Source: Phaeovulum vinaykumarii (lineage in GTDB: Bacteria > Pseudomonadota > Alphaproteobacteria > Rhodobacterales > Rhodobacteraceae). From it: 64,000 nt of DNA. Under the pieces are notes generated by a model. The model was given only the letters and a program-made list of their open reading frames with translations. It was not told the DNA's origin and ran no database searches. Positions 52,337 to 60,725 of the stretch are shown here, piece after piece. Every line of letters starts with the position of its first letter. The stretch's first letter is position 1. Both the position numbers and the translations under genes were made by a program. Where the stretch lies: the NCBI RefSeq assembly GCF_900156695.1, contig NZ_FTOM01000002.1, forward strand, positions 62,001-126,000. Direction: 5' to 3'.

Positions 52337-53587
52337 TCATTTTGCGGTCAGATGGTCGGGGCCGTGGCCGGTGATGACCACCTCGACCAGCGTGCCCTCG
52401 GGGCGGGGGTGGGTCAGGCGGACCTCGGTGAAGGCCTCGGTGCGGCCCATCAGCGGCCCTTCGGTCAGGATCACATGGCGCTGGCCGATCTGCGCCTGAA
52501 GATGGCGGGTCAGCGCCGCATCGCCCACGGCGCGCAGCCGCGCGGCGCGGTCGCGGATGACCGGGCCGGGCAGTTGCGGCATCCGGGCCGCGGGCGTGCC
52601 CTTGCGCGCCGAGAAGGGAAAGACATGCAAAAAGCTCAGCCCGCAATCCTCGACCAGGGCCAGCGTGTCGGCGAACATCTCCTCGGTCTCGGTTGGAAAG
52701 CCCGCGATCAGATCGGCCCCCAGCGCCAGGCCGGGGCGGGCCGCGCGCACCGCGGCGCAGAAGTCGACCGCCTGGGCGCGGGTATGGCGGCGCTTCATCC
52801 GCTTGAGGATCATGTCGTTACCCGATTGCAGCGACAGATGCAGATGCGGCATCAGCCGGGGCTCGGCCAGGATCAGCTCTAGCAGCTCGGGGTCGGTCTC
52901 GATCTGGTCGATCGACGACAGCCGCAGCCGCGGCAGATCGGGCACCAGCCGCAGGATGCGCCCGACCAGATTGCCCAGCCGCGGCGCGCCGGGCAGATCC
53001 GCCCCCCACGAGGTCAGATCGACGCCCGACAGCACCACCTCGGCAAAGCCGCGGTCGACGAGGCGGCGGATCTGCTCGACCACGACCCCGGCGGGCACCG
53101 AGCGCGAATTGCCCCGGCCGAAGGGGATGATGCAGAAGGTGCAGCGGTGATCGCAGCCGTTCTGGACCTGCACATAGGCGCGGTGGCGCCCGAAGCCGTC
53201 GATCAGATGGCCGGCGGTCTCGCGCACCGAGAAGATGTCATCGACCTGCACCCGCGCGCCCTCGTCGCCAAGGGCCAGCGCCGACCAGGTGGCGGGCTCC
53301 ATCTTCTCGGCATTGCCGATGACGCGGGCGACCTCGGGCATGGCGGCAAAGGTCTCGGGCTCGGTCTGGGCCGCGCAGCCGGTGACGATGATCGGCGCGC
53401 CGGGGTTCTCGCGGGCCAGGCGCCGGATCTCCTGGCGGGCCTTGCGCACGGCCTCGGCGGTCACGGCGCAGGTGTTGACGATCAGCGCGCCCTTCAGGCC
53501 TGCGGTCTCGGCCATCTCGCGCATGGCCTCGGATTCCCAGGCGTTCAGCCGGCAGCCCAGCGTGGTCAGCCGCGGCGGCGCGCTCAT
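52337..53587 (-). CDS. mtaB: tRNA threonylcarbamoyladenosine methylthiotransferase
   Basis: This radical-SAM enzyme adds the methylthio group to t6A37 of tRNAs for ANN codons. The 416-aa protein has the N-terminal UPF0004 domain (LGCRLNAWESEAM, VNTCAVTAEAVRKARQ, VTGCAAQTEPE) with three Cys for one cluster, then the radical-SAM motif NGCDHRCTFCIIPFGRGNS with CxxxCxxC. A shortened TRAM-like end follows. NAWESE rather than NxxDSE favours MtaB over MiaB. The start overlaps the dapF stop (ATGA). Confidence 0.93.
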   Translation of the reverse strand: MSAPPRLTTLGCRLNAWESEAMREMAETAGLKGALIVNTCAVTAEAVRKARQEIRRLARENPGAPIIVTGCAAQTEPETFAAMPEVARVIGNAEKMEPATWSALALGDEGARVQVDDIFSVRETAGHLIDGFGRHRAYVQVQNGCDHRCTFCIIPFGRGNSRSVPAGVVVEQIRRLVDRGFAEVVLSGVDLTSWGADLPGAPRLGNLVGRILRLVPDLPRLRLSSIDQIETDPELLELILAEPRLMPHLHLSLQSGNDMILKRMKRRHTRAQAVDFCAAVRAARPGLALGADLIAGFPTETEEMFADTLALVEDCGLSFLHVFPFSARKGTPAARMPQLPGPVIRDRAARLRAVGDAALTRHLQAQIGQRHVILTEGPLMGRTEAFTEVRLTHPRPEGTLVEVVITGHGPDHLTAK

Positions 53588-54444
53588 CCCAGCGCCTCCG
53601 CGATGAAGGCGGGCGTGATCACCCCGTCGCAGACATGCGCGGTCGGCCCCTCCATCCAGACGCCGTCGTCGCGCCAGTCCACGACCAGCGTGCCGCCGTC
53701 GAGATCGAGGGTCACGCGCCGCCCCGTCAGCCCGCGCCGTGCCGCCGCCACCGCCGTGGCGCAGCTTGACGAGCCCGAGGCCAGCGTGACGCCCGCGCCG
53801 CGCTCCCAGACCCGCATGCGGATGCGGTCGGGGCCGGTGATCTGCGCCACCTGAACGTTGGTGCGCTGGGGAAACAGCGGGTGATGTTCATGCGCGGGGC
53901 CGAATCGGTCCAGATCGACCGCGGCGACATCGTCCACGAAGAAGGTGCAATGCGGATTGCCCATCGAGGTCGCCAGCGGCGCACCGGGGATCGGCAGCGC
54001 GTCCACGTCCACCGGCTCGGCCAGCGGGATCTGCGCCCAGTCGAGGATCGGCGCGCCCATGTTGACCCGCGTGATCCCCGCCCCACCCCGTTCGGCCGCC
54101 AGAAGGCCGCGTTCGGTGCGCAGGCGCAGCCGGTCGGTGCCGCGCTCGGCCAGCAGATGCGCGGCGATGCAGCGGGTCGCATTGCCGCAGGTCGCCGAGC
54201 CGGACCCATCGGCATTGAGAAACGTCAGATGCGCATCGGCCTGGTCGTCTTCGGCGATCAGCGCCAGCTGGTCAAAGCCGATCCCCTTGCGCCGGTCGGC
54301 GATGGCCAGCGCCAGCGCGGGCGGAATGGCAAGCCCCGCAAGGGGGCCGCGGGTGTCGATCACCACGAAATCGTTGCCCAGGCCGTGCATCTTCATGAAC
54401 GGCAGGCCGGTGGCGCGGATCTGGGAAAGGGCTGTGTCTGTCAT
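53584..54444 (-). CDS. dapF: Diaminopimelate epimerase
   Basis: This enzyme turns LL-diaminopimelate into the meso form for lysine and peptidoglycan. The 286-aa two-lobed protein has the FVVIDTRG start block, catalytic Cys86 in SGSATCGNATRC and the second Cys in VTLASGSSSCATAV (about 227). KMHGLGNDF (18-26) is the usual N-terminal signature. It is the first gene of dapF-mtaB. Confidence 0.96.
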   Translation of the reverse strand: MTDTALSQIRATGLPFMKMHGLGNDFVVIDTRGPLAGLAIPPALALAIADRRKGIGFDQLALIAEDDQADAHLTFLNADGSGSATCGNATRCIAAHLLAERGTDRLRLRTERGLLAAERGGAGITRVNMGAPILDWAQIPLAEPVDVDALPIPGAPLATSMGNPHCTFFVDDVAAVDLDRFGPAHEHHPLFPQRTNVQVAQITGPDRIRMRVWERGAGVTLASGSSSCATAVAAARRGLTGRRVTLDLDGGTLVVDWRDDGVWMEGPTAHVCDGVITPAFIAEALG

Positions 54445-54506
54445 GGCGTTCCTCTAGCGGCCGGACAGGGATTCGACCAGAGAAACGATTTTATGTCGTT
54501 TCGCTC

Positions 54507-54533
54507 TTGACCGCCCCGTCCGGGGTTTATAGG
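54507..54533 (+). promoter_or_regulatory. Candidate tRNA-Lys promoter
   Basis: TTGACC (54507-54512) and TATAGG (54528-54533) stand 15 bp apart, ending 18 nt before the mature tRNA. Spacing is short, so this is tentative. Confidence 0.4.
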
Positions 54534-54551
54534 AAGCGCCCGTGACGTGAT

Positions 54552-54627
54552 GGGCCGTTAGCTCAGTTGGTAGAGCAACTGACTTTTAATCAGTGGGTCA
54601 CAGGTTCGAATCCTGTACGGCTCACCA
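54552..54627 (+). tRNA. tRNA-Lys (anticodon TTT)
   Basis: A 76-nt cloverleaf with encoded CCA. Acceptor arms GGGCCGT and ACGGCTC pair with one G-U. The D arm GCTCAGTTGGTAGAGC, anticodon loop CTTTTAA between CTGA and TCAG, and T arm CAGGTTCGAATCCTG are all standard. Anticodon TTT reads AAA/AAG lysine codons. Confidence 0.97.
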
Positions 54628-54663
54628 TCACCTCTCCCGAAAATGCCTGTAGATCAGGATGAT

Positions 54664-54687
54664 GGGCCAGCCTCCGGGCTGGCCCTT
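54664..54687 (+). terminator. Terminator after tRNA-Lys
   Basis: A 9-bp stem GGGCCAGCC / GGCTGGCCC with loop TCCG lies 36 nt after the tRNA. The rest of 54628-54822 shows no gene. Confidence 0.65.
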
Positions 54688-54822
54688 CGGCGTTTCGGGG
54701 CCTGATTCTGTTCCCCGACACCGGCCGCGGCATGCGCGGGCGGCGGCGCACAAGGCCTTGGCCGCATCGGCGCGTGCCATGCGGGGAATGGCGCCTGGGC
54801 GCCTCCTTTGCCAAAGGCGGGC

Positions 54823-55686
54823 TCAGTTCTCCTGCGAATCGTCCAGCCGGTCGGTCAGGGCGCGCAGTTCGGCATCAAGCCACACCCGCCCGCGGTCGAT
54901 GGTCTCGACAAAGGTGCCCAGTGCGGGCGCCAGGGCCGGAACGCGCGCGGCGATCTGGGGCGCGCTGGCATAGACGCCCAGGCCCGCCGCCGCGACCGCC
55001 AGTGCCAGACCGAAGCCCAGCCGGAACCCCGATCGGTTGCGCGCCACGGTTTCGGGGGCGTCGGCGGCCACGGGATCGCCCGCGCGTTCGGATGTGGCGC
55101 GCAGGGTCGAGTTGATCTCCTCGATGTCGGGCAGACGGTCGCGGCGCGGCGGCGGATCGGGTTCAGGATCGGGATCGGGCGCAGGGAAGTCCGCCACGGG
55201 GGTGGCGGGCGCAGTCGCTTCGGCGGCATAGGCGCCGCTGCCGGCCATCATTGCCGCGATTTCCGCGTCGGGGTCGGCGGCCGCCTCTGCCTCCGGGGCA
55301 TCCTCGGGCAGGCCGGCTTCGCGGCGGCGGGCGCGGGCCTCGCGTTCGGCCTCCTCGCGCAGGACCGCCATCAGCGACGGGTCCAGGCTGCGGCGCGGGG
55401 CGGGGGGCGCCTCCTCGGAAGGGGCCACCGCTTCGGTGTCGGCGTCGGGCGCCGGTTCCGGCGCTTCGGGCTCGGGCGCCTCGGCCTCGGGGGCCTCGAC
55501 CTCGGGCGCGCCGGGTTCGACCTCGGGGGCCTCGGGCATGTCGGGGGCTTCGGGCGGCGCAGCACCCTCGGGCAACTGGAACCAGGCATGGCCGCAGTTC
55601 GAGCATTGCACATCGCGCCCGCTGTCCGGGATCACGCTGTCATCGACCACATACTGGGCGTTGCAGTTCGGGCATATCAGGCGCAT
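54823..55686 (-). CDS. Zinc-ribbon (MJ0042-type) membrane protein
   Basis: A 287-aa protein with three parts. The N-terminal MJ0042 zinc ribbon has two Cys pairs, CPNC (5-8) and CSNC (28-31). A long Pro/Glu/Ala repeat region (about 45-110) and a charged middle follow, then one membrane helix (about 215-240, FGLALAVAAAGLGVYA) and a short outer tail. The start at 55686 places the ribbon at the very N-terminus. It resembles the DUF3426-like zinc-ribbon proteins placed next to ftsE in alphaproteobacteria. The function is unknown; the position divergent from ftsEX suggests an envelope role. Confidence 0.85.
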   Translation of the reverse strand: MRLICPNCNAQYVVDDSVIPDSGRDVQCSNCGHAWFQLPEGAAPPEAPDMPEAPEVEPGAPEVEAPEAEAPEPEAPEPAPDADTEAVAPSEEAPPAPRRSLDPSLMAVLREEAEREARARRREAGLPEDAPEAEAAADPDAEIAAMMAGSGAYAAEATAPATPVADFPAPDPDPEPDPPPRRDRLPDIEEINSTLRATSERAGDPVAADAPETVARNRSGFRLGFGLALAVAAAGLGVYASAPQIAARVPALAPALGTFVETIDRGRVWLDAELRALTDRLDDSQEN

Positions 55687-55839
55687 TCGGCACAACCCCG
55701 CGCTCTTGCTGGCCACTGACGCCGGCCATTCTGGCTTTTGGTTTGCGCATGTTGTAGCAAGCAAGCATCGGTTCTCCAAGCCTTTAGGGGGGATCTGACG
55801 CCGCGGACAGCGGTGCGAACGGCAGGATCGGAGCAGGGC

Positions 55840-56511
55840 GTGATCGAACTCGAATCGGTGGCGATGAGCTATGGCGGCGGCGAGCTTCTGTCGGACATGA
55901 CGCTGCGCCTGCTGCCCGGATCGTTCCATTTCCTGACCGGGCCTTCGGGCGCGGGCAAGACCACCTTTCTCAAGCTGTGCTACGGCGAGCTGATGCCCTC
56001 GGCCGGGCGGCTGACCCTGTTCGGGCAGGATCTGCGCGACATGAGCCGCGATGACATTGCCGCGCTGCGGTCGCGGATCGGGGTCGTGCATCAGGATTGC
56101 CAGTTCCTGGACCACCTGCCCCTGATCGAGAACGTGGCGCTGCCGCTGACGGTTGCCGGCCAGGCCGCGAATACGACCGAGCTGCGCGAGCTTCTGGGCT
56201 GGGTGGGCCTTTGGTCGCAGCGGGGCGCGCTGCCGCCGCAATTGTCGGGCGGCGAGCGTCAGCGTGCTGCGCTGGCGCGGGCGGTGATTCGCGCCCCCGA
56301 GGTGATCCTGGCCGACGAACCCACCGGCAACATCGACTGGGAAATGTCGCTGCGGCTGCTGAAGCTGCTGGTCGAGCTGAACCGCATGGGCAAGACCATC
56401 GTGATCGCCACGCATGACCTGAACCTGATCCGCACGACCAAGGCGCAGGTGGCCGCGCGCGTGCTGCGCATCCAGAACCGGCGGCTGCATCTGGCGGGGG
56501 CGGACCTGTGA
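55840..56511 (+). CDS. ftsE: Cell-division ATP-binding protein FtsE
   Basis: The ATPase of FtsEX, which at the division site controls periplasmic amidase activators such as EnvC. The 223-aa ABC protein has Walker A TGPSGAGKTT, the signature QLSGGERQRAALARA and Walker B VILADEPTGNIDW. The start is GTG at 55840, with a GGAG box 6 nt upstream; an upstream in-frame start would add about 14 poorly matching residues. It is coupled to ftsX. An EnvC-like gene, a potential target, lies in the first 8 kb. Confidence 0.93.
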   Translation: MIELESVAMSYGGGELLSDMTLRLLPGSFHFLTGPSGAGKTTFLKLCYGELMPSAGRLTLFGQDLRDMSRDDIAALRSRIGVVHQDCQFLDHLPLIENVALPLTVAGQAANTTELRELLGWVGLWSQRGALPPQLSGGERQRAALARAVIRAPEVILADEPTGNIDWEMSLRLLKLLVELNRMGKTIVIATHDLNLIRTTKAQVAARVLRIQNRRLHLAGADL

Positions 56512-57422
56512 GCGGCGGCGGGCGCATCCGGCGGCTGCTGGGCGGGCTGTCGCGCCCGCAAGGGGCGGCGCGCGTGGTGCCGCCGTCGGGTTCGACCGCG
56601 CATCTGACGGTGCTGACGGCGGGGGCGATGGCCTTTCTGGCGGTCTTCGCGCTGGCGCTGTCGCTGGCCTCGGGGCGGCTGGCCGACCGCTGGTCCGAGG
56701 CGCTGGCGCGCACGGCGACGGTGCGCATCTCGGCGCCCGAGGCCCAGCTCGAGGCGCAGACCCGCGCGGTTCTGGCGATCCTTGATACCACGCCGGGCAT
56801 CGAGACCGCACGCGCGCTCGATGCCGCGGAAATGCGCGGCGCGCTCGAACCCTGGTTCGGCCCCGATCTGCCCATCGAGACGTTGCCCCTGCCGCAGCTG
56901 GTCGAGATCATCGAAAGCCCCGAGCGCCCCTTCGACGCCGAGGGCCTGCGCTTGCGGCTGGCGGCCGAGGTGCCGGGCGCCGTGCTCGACGATCATACCC
57001 GCTGGCGCCGCCCGCTGGTCGAGGCGGCGGGCCGCATCCGGCTGCTGGGGCTGATGGCGCTGGGGCTGATCGGGGCGGCGATGGCCGGGCTGATCACGCT
57101 GGCCGCCCAGGCGGCGCTGGCGGCCAACGGCCAGGTGATCCGGGTGCTGCGTCTTGTCGGCGCGCGCGACACCTTCATCGCGCGCGCCTTCGTGCGCCGC
57201 TTCACCTCGCGCGGGTTTGTCGGCGCGCTGGTGGGGACCGCCTGCGGCATGGGGGCGGTGGCGGCGCTGCCCGCGGCCGATGCGGCGGGGGGCTTTCTGA
57301 CCGGGCTGGGCTTTGCGGGGCTGCACTGGCTCTGGCCGCTGGCCATTCCGCCGCTGGCCGCCATCGTTGCCTATATCGCCACGCGCCAGGCGGCGTTGCG
57401 CATGCTCAAGGGAATCCGCTAG
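56508..57422 (+). CDS. ftsX: Cell-division permease FtsX
   Basis: A 304-aa inner-membrane partner of FtsE with four hydrophobic segments (about 40-62, 175-200, 225-250, 265-290). The first extracytoplasmic loop is long, about 110 residues, where EnvC-like activators bind in other species. The GTG start at 56508 overlaps the ftsE stop (GTGA). The RVLRLVGARDTFIARAFVRR block before the third segment is typical of FtsX. Confidence 0.9.
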   Translation: MSGGGRIRRLLGGLSRPQGAARVVPPSGSTAHLTVLTAGAMAFLAVFALALSLASGRLADRWSEALARTATVRISAPEAQLEAQTRAVLAILDTTPGIETARALDAAEMRGALEPWFGPDLPIETLPLPQLVEIIESPERPFDAEGLRLRLAAEVPGAVLDDHTRWRRPLVEAAGRIRLLGLMALGLIGAAMAGLITLAAQAALAANGQVIRVLRLVGARDTFIARAFVRRFTSRGFVGALVGTACGMGAVAALPAADAAGGFLTGLGFAGLHWLWPLAIPPLAAIVAYIATRQAALRMLKGIR

Positions 57423-57445
57423 GGACGCGGGCGATCGGAGACCAC

Positions 57446-58195
57446 ATGAAACTTGTCACCCAATACCTGCTGTCGTTCCTCTTCATCGTGCAGATGTACG
57501 TGATGATGGCGCTGTTCGCCACGCTGGGCATTCCGCTGGCGCTTCTGGGCGGGCGGGCCGGCGCGGTCCGTGTCGTGCGCGCCTATTGTCACTGGGTGCG
57601 CTGGAGCGCGCGGGTGATGGTGGGCCTGCGCTCCGAGATCCGGGGCGAGGTGCCCGCGGGCGACGTTCTGGTCTGTGCCAAGCACCAGTCGTTCTTCGAC
57701 ATCATCCTGATCATGTCGGCGCTGCCGCAGGGGCGCTTCATCATGAAGAAGGAGCTGCGCTTCACCCCCTTCGTGGGCTGGTATGCGAAATGGATCCGCT
57801 GCATCCCGGTCGATCGCGGCAAGAAGGGCGCCGCCATCAAGGCGATGATCGCCGCGCTTCGGGCCGACGACCAGGGCGGGCAGCTCATCATCTTTCCGCA
57901 AGGAACCCGTGTCGCCGCCGGCGTGCGCCAGCCCTACAAGGTGGGCGCGGCCGTTCTTTACGACGAGATGAAGCTGCCCTGCGTGCCGGTGGCGGTAAAT
58001 GTGGGCGTGTTCTGGCCGCGCCACGGCATCCTGCGCAAGCCGGGGTTGGCGGTGGCCGAATTCCTGCCGCCCATCGCGCCCGGCCTCGAGGCGCGCGCGT
58101 TCCTCGAGACCCTCGAGACGCGGATCGAGACCAATTCGGACCGGCTGATGGCCGAGGCGGGGTTGATCGTGCCGCCCGCCAGCCCCGCGACATGA
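57446..58195 (+). CDS. plsC: 1-acylglycerol-3-phosphate O-acyltransferase
   Basis: This enzyme makes phosphatidic acid from lysophosphatidic acid at the inner membrane. The 249-aa protein has an N-terminal membrane helix (about 8-33), the catalytic HX4D motif as KHQSFFDIILIM (about 75), and the substrate-binding block IIFPQGTRVAAG (about 149). The start is 24 nt after ftsX, so it may belong to the ftsEX message. Confidence 0.93.
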   Translation: MKLVTQYLLSFLFIVQMYVMMALFATLGIPLALLGGRAGAVRVVRAYCHWVRWSARVMVGLRSEIRGEVPAGDVLVCAKHQSFFDIILIMSALPQGRFIMKKELRFTPFVGWYAKWIRCIPVDRGKKGAAIKAMIAALRADDQGGQLIIFPQGTRVAAGVRQPYKVGAAVLYDEMKLPCVPVAVNVGVFWPRHGILRKPGLAVAEFLPPIAPGLEARAFLETLETRIETNSDRLMAEAGLIVPPASPAT

Positions 58196-58200
58196 AGAAA

Positions 58201-58222
58201 CCCCCGCCGCAAGGGGCGGGGG
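58201..58222. terminator. Terminator between plsC and accA
   Basis: An 8-bp stem CCCCCGCC / GGCGGGGG with a 6-nt loop follows an AAGAAA run; it starts 6 nt after plsC and can serve both convergent genes. Confidence 0.6.
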
Positions 58223-58272
58223 CTTGGGCGGGGCTTTGCATGTCCTGACGGCGTGTCGGGAAGGGGGGCGGA

Positions 58273-59232
58273 TCAGGCCGCCAGCCCCTGCGCCCCCATC
58301 TTGAGAAACTTGCGCCGCCGCTCGGCCTTGAGCGTGGCGCGGTCTTTGCCGTCGAACTGTCGCAGCAGGGCCTCGATCTCGCGGCCGACGGCGGCGATCG
58401 TGTCCTCGCGGCCGCGCTGGGCGCCGCCCAGCGGCTCGGGGATGATGCGGTCGATCACGCCCAGCTTCAGCAGATCCTGCGCGGTCAGGCGCAGCGCCTC
58501 GGCGGCCTCGCGCATCTTGTCGGAATCCTTCCACAGGATCGAGGCGCAGCCCTCGGGCGAGATCACCGAATAGACGGAATGTTCCAGCATCGCCACGCGG
58601 TTGGCGGTGGCAAAGGCAACCGCGCCACCCGAGCCGCCCTCGCCGATGACGACCGACACGAGCGGCACGCCCAGTTCGAGACATTTCTCGGTCGAGCGCG
58701 CGATGGCCTCGGCCTGGCCGCGTTCCTCGGCGCCCTTGCCGGGATAGGCGCCGGGGGTGTCGACCAGCGTGATGACCGGCAGGTTGAAGCGGTCGGCCAT
58801 GTCCATCAACCGGATCGCCTTGCGATAGCCCTCGGGGCGGGCCATGCCGAAATTGCGCTCGATCCGGGTGCGGGTGTCATGGCCCTTCTCGTGGCCGATC
58901 ACCACCACGGGCCGGTCGCTGAGCCGCGCCAGACCACCCATGACGGCGTGGTCATCGGCAAAGTTGCGATCCCCCGCCAGCGGCGTGAAATCGGTGAACA
59001 GCGCTTCGATGTAATCCTTGCAATGCGGTCGGTCGGGGTGCCGCGCCACCTGGCATTTGCGCCAGGGCGTCAGGCCCTTGTAAAGCTCGCGCAGCATGTC
59101 GGCGGCCTTCTTGTCGAGGGCCGAGGCCTCCTTGTCGACATCCATGCCGGGGGTCTTGCGGGCCAGCGCGCGCAGCTCTTCGGCCTTGCCTTCGATTTCG
59201 GCGAGGGGCTTTTCGAATTCGAGATAGGTCAT
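58273..59232 (-). CDS. accA: Acetyl-CoA carboxylase carboxyltransferase subunit alpha
   Basis: With AccD it transfers the carboxyl group from carboxybiotin to acetyl-CoA, giving malonyl-CoA for fatty-acid synthesis. The 319-aa crotonase-fold protein begins [20 protein letters not shown] and contains [55 protein letters not shown] and [14 protein letters not shown], all diagnostic. The length equals E. coli AccA. Confidence 0.97.
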   Translation of the reverse strand: MTYLEFEKPLAEIEGKAEELRALARKTPGMDVDKEASALDKKAADMLRELYKGLTPWRKCQVARHPDRPHCKDYIEALFTDFTPLAGDRNFADDHAVMGGLARLSDRPVVVIGHEKGHDTRTRIERNFGMARPEGYRKAIRLMDMADRFNLPVITLVDTPGAYPGKGAEERGQAEAIARSTEKCLELGVPLVSVVIGEGGSGGAVAFATANRVAMLEHSVYSVISPEGCASILWKDSDKMREAAEALRLTAQDLLKLGVIDRIIPEPLGGAQRGREDTIAAVGREIEALLRQFDGKDRATLKAERRRKFLKMGAQGLAA

Positions 59233-59395
59233 CTTCCGGCTCCGTCAGGGCTGGCGACTATATGATCCGCGCCCGCGGGAAATGCAACGGATGCAGGCAG
59301 GGCGGATGTTCGCAGGCAGCCGCGCGCCGGTGCCGCGGGGGTATCGGTGGGGGGGGGACGGAAAGCCGGTGCCGCCCGTTGGGCGGGGGGGGGCT

Positions 59396-59438
59396 CCGGG
59401 GGCCCGACCCTTGCGGGCCGGCTTCTCCCGGCCCCCGG
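59396..59438 (-). terminator. G/C-rich hairpin between malyl-CoA lyase and accA
   Basis: CCGGGGGCC / GGCCCCCGG arms lie 25 nt apart about 55 nt after the lyase stop. Two runs of nine G (59349-59357 and 59385-59393) lie nearby. The intergenic stretch 59233-59491 otherwise shows no gene. Confidence 0.4.
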
Positions 59439-59491
59439 AAACTGGGGCCCGGCCCGCCGATGCGCGGGGGCCGGGGAACTGGAATGCGGGC

Positions 59492-60448
59492 TCAGCCGGC
59501 GATCATCTCGGACTGGCGCACGATGACCTCGGCCTGGCGGATAGAGGCGATGTCGACCAGACGGCCCTTGTAGACGGTGGCGCCGGCGCCTTCGGCCTTG
59601 GCTTTCTCCATCGCGGCCAGGATCTCGCGGGCCTCGGCCACGGCGGCCTCGGAGGGGGTGAAGACCTCGTTGGCCAGCGCGACCTGCTTGGGATGGATCG
59701 CCCATTTGCCGACCATGCCCAGCGTGGCCGAACGCAGCGCCTGGGCGCGGAAGCCCTCGTCGTCGGAGAAATCGCCGAAGGGGCCGTCCACGGGCAGGAT
59801 GCCATGCGTGCGGCAGGCCGCGACGATGGCGGTTTGCGCCCAATGCCACGGGTCAGCCCAATATTTGGCGCCCTCGCGCAGCATGTAGTAGTTTTCCTGC
59901 GTCCCGCCGATCCCGGTGGTGGCCATCCCCATCGAGGCGGCGAAATCGGCGGCGCCCAGGCTCATCGCCTGGAGGCGCGGCGAGGCGGCGGCGATTTCCT
60001 CGACATGGGCGATGCCCGCGGCCGATTCGATGATGACCTCGAGGCTGATGCGCTTCTTGCGGCCCTTGGCGGCCTCGACCGCGGTGACCAGCGCGTCCAC
60101 GGCATAGATGTCGGCCGCGCAGCCCACCTTGGGGATCATGATCTGGTCGATGCGCTCCGAGCCTTCCTCGAGCAGCTCGACCACATCGCGGTACCAATAG
60201 GGCGTGTCCAGCCCGTTGATGCGCACCGACAGATACTTGTTGCCCCAGTCCACGTCATGGCTGGCGGCGATGATGTTCTTGCGCGCCTGGGCCTTGTCGT
60301 CGGGGGCCACCGAATCCTCGAGGTCGAGGTTGATGACATCGGCGGCCGAGGCGGCCATCTTCTCGAAGATCGCCGGACGCGAGCCGGGTCCGAACAGCTG
60401 GCAGCGGTTCGGACGGGCGGGGGCGGGTGGCTGGGTGCGGAAGCTCAT
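59492..60448 (-). CDS. mcl1: L-malyl-CoA / beta-methylmalyl-CoA lyase
   Basis: This enzyme cleaves malyl-CoA to glyoxylate and acetyl-CoA and beta-methylmalyl-CoA to glyoxylate and propionyl-CoA, central steps of the ethylmalonyl-CoA pathway for acetate growth. The 318-aa CitE-like TIM barrel has the start MSFRTQPPAPARPNRCQLF, FGPGSRPAIFEKMAASAADV, the metal segment INLDLEDSVAPDDK, SLEVIIESAAGI and GKWAIHPKQVALAN. It closely resembles Rhodobacter Mcl1, also 318 aa. The glcDEF enzyme of this window also yields glyoxylate. The start is 277 nt from divergent dgcN, across a region dense in TTTSGCA-like sites. Confidence 0.93.
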   Translation of the reverse strand: MSFRTQPPAPARPNRCQLFGPGSRPAIFEKMAASAADVINLDLEDSVAPDDKAQARKNIIAASHDVDWGNKYLSVRINGLDTPYWYRDVVELLEEGSERIDQIMIPKVGCAADIYAVDALVTAVEAAKGRKKRISLEVIIESAAGIAHVEEIAAASPRLQAMSLGAADFAASMGMATTGIGGTQENYYMLREGAKYWADPWHWAQTAIVAACRTHGILPVDGPFGDFSDDEGFRAQALRSATLGMVGKWAIHPKQVALANEVFTPSEAAVAEAREILAAMEKAKAEGAGATVYKGRLVDIASIRQAEVIVRQSEMIAG

Positions 60449-60457
60449 GTCAGGGCC

Positions 60458-60633
60458 TTTCGCAATGATGTTTCGTTTGCAATTGCAGGTGGGATATTAT
60501 GTTGCGCGCGTTGTTTCAAGCGTGCTTTTGCAGGTGCAGCATATTTGAGCGGCGCGCATTCTGACGCGGCAATGATCACAATCGTGCAATATTCTTCTGT
60601 AGAATGCAGATTTCGCAGAAGAAAAATGCGAAA
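60458..60633. promoter_or_regulatory. Cluster of TTT(C/T)GCA-type half-sites between mcl1 and dgcN
   Basis: The low-GC gap holds TTTCGCAAT (60458-60466), TTTGCAATTGCAGG (60476-60489), TTTGCAGGTGCAGC (60527-60540), and a perfect inverted pair TTTCGCA (60611-60617) / TGCGAAA (60627-60633) with 9 bp between. PccR/RamB-type short-chain acyl-CoA regulators bind TTTGCAAA-like repeats in Rhodobacter and Corynebacterium. A match to that group is an inference. Confidence 0.55.
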
Positions 60634-60725
60634 ATATCGTTACAGGCGCCCCACTTTCCAATCTCCTTCCCGCAGGCTTCTCTATCCTCGGGACGGTCAT
60701 CCAGCCCCCTTGGAAGGAATCGCCC

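Noticed and set aside
54628-54822. Integration site or phage relic downstream of tRNA-Lys
   Set aside because: No integrase gene and no repeat of the tRNA 3' end nearby; only a terminator hairpin is seen.
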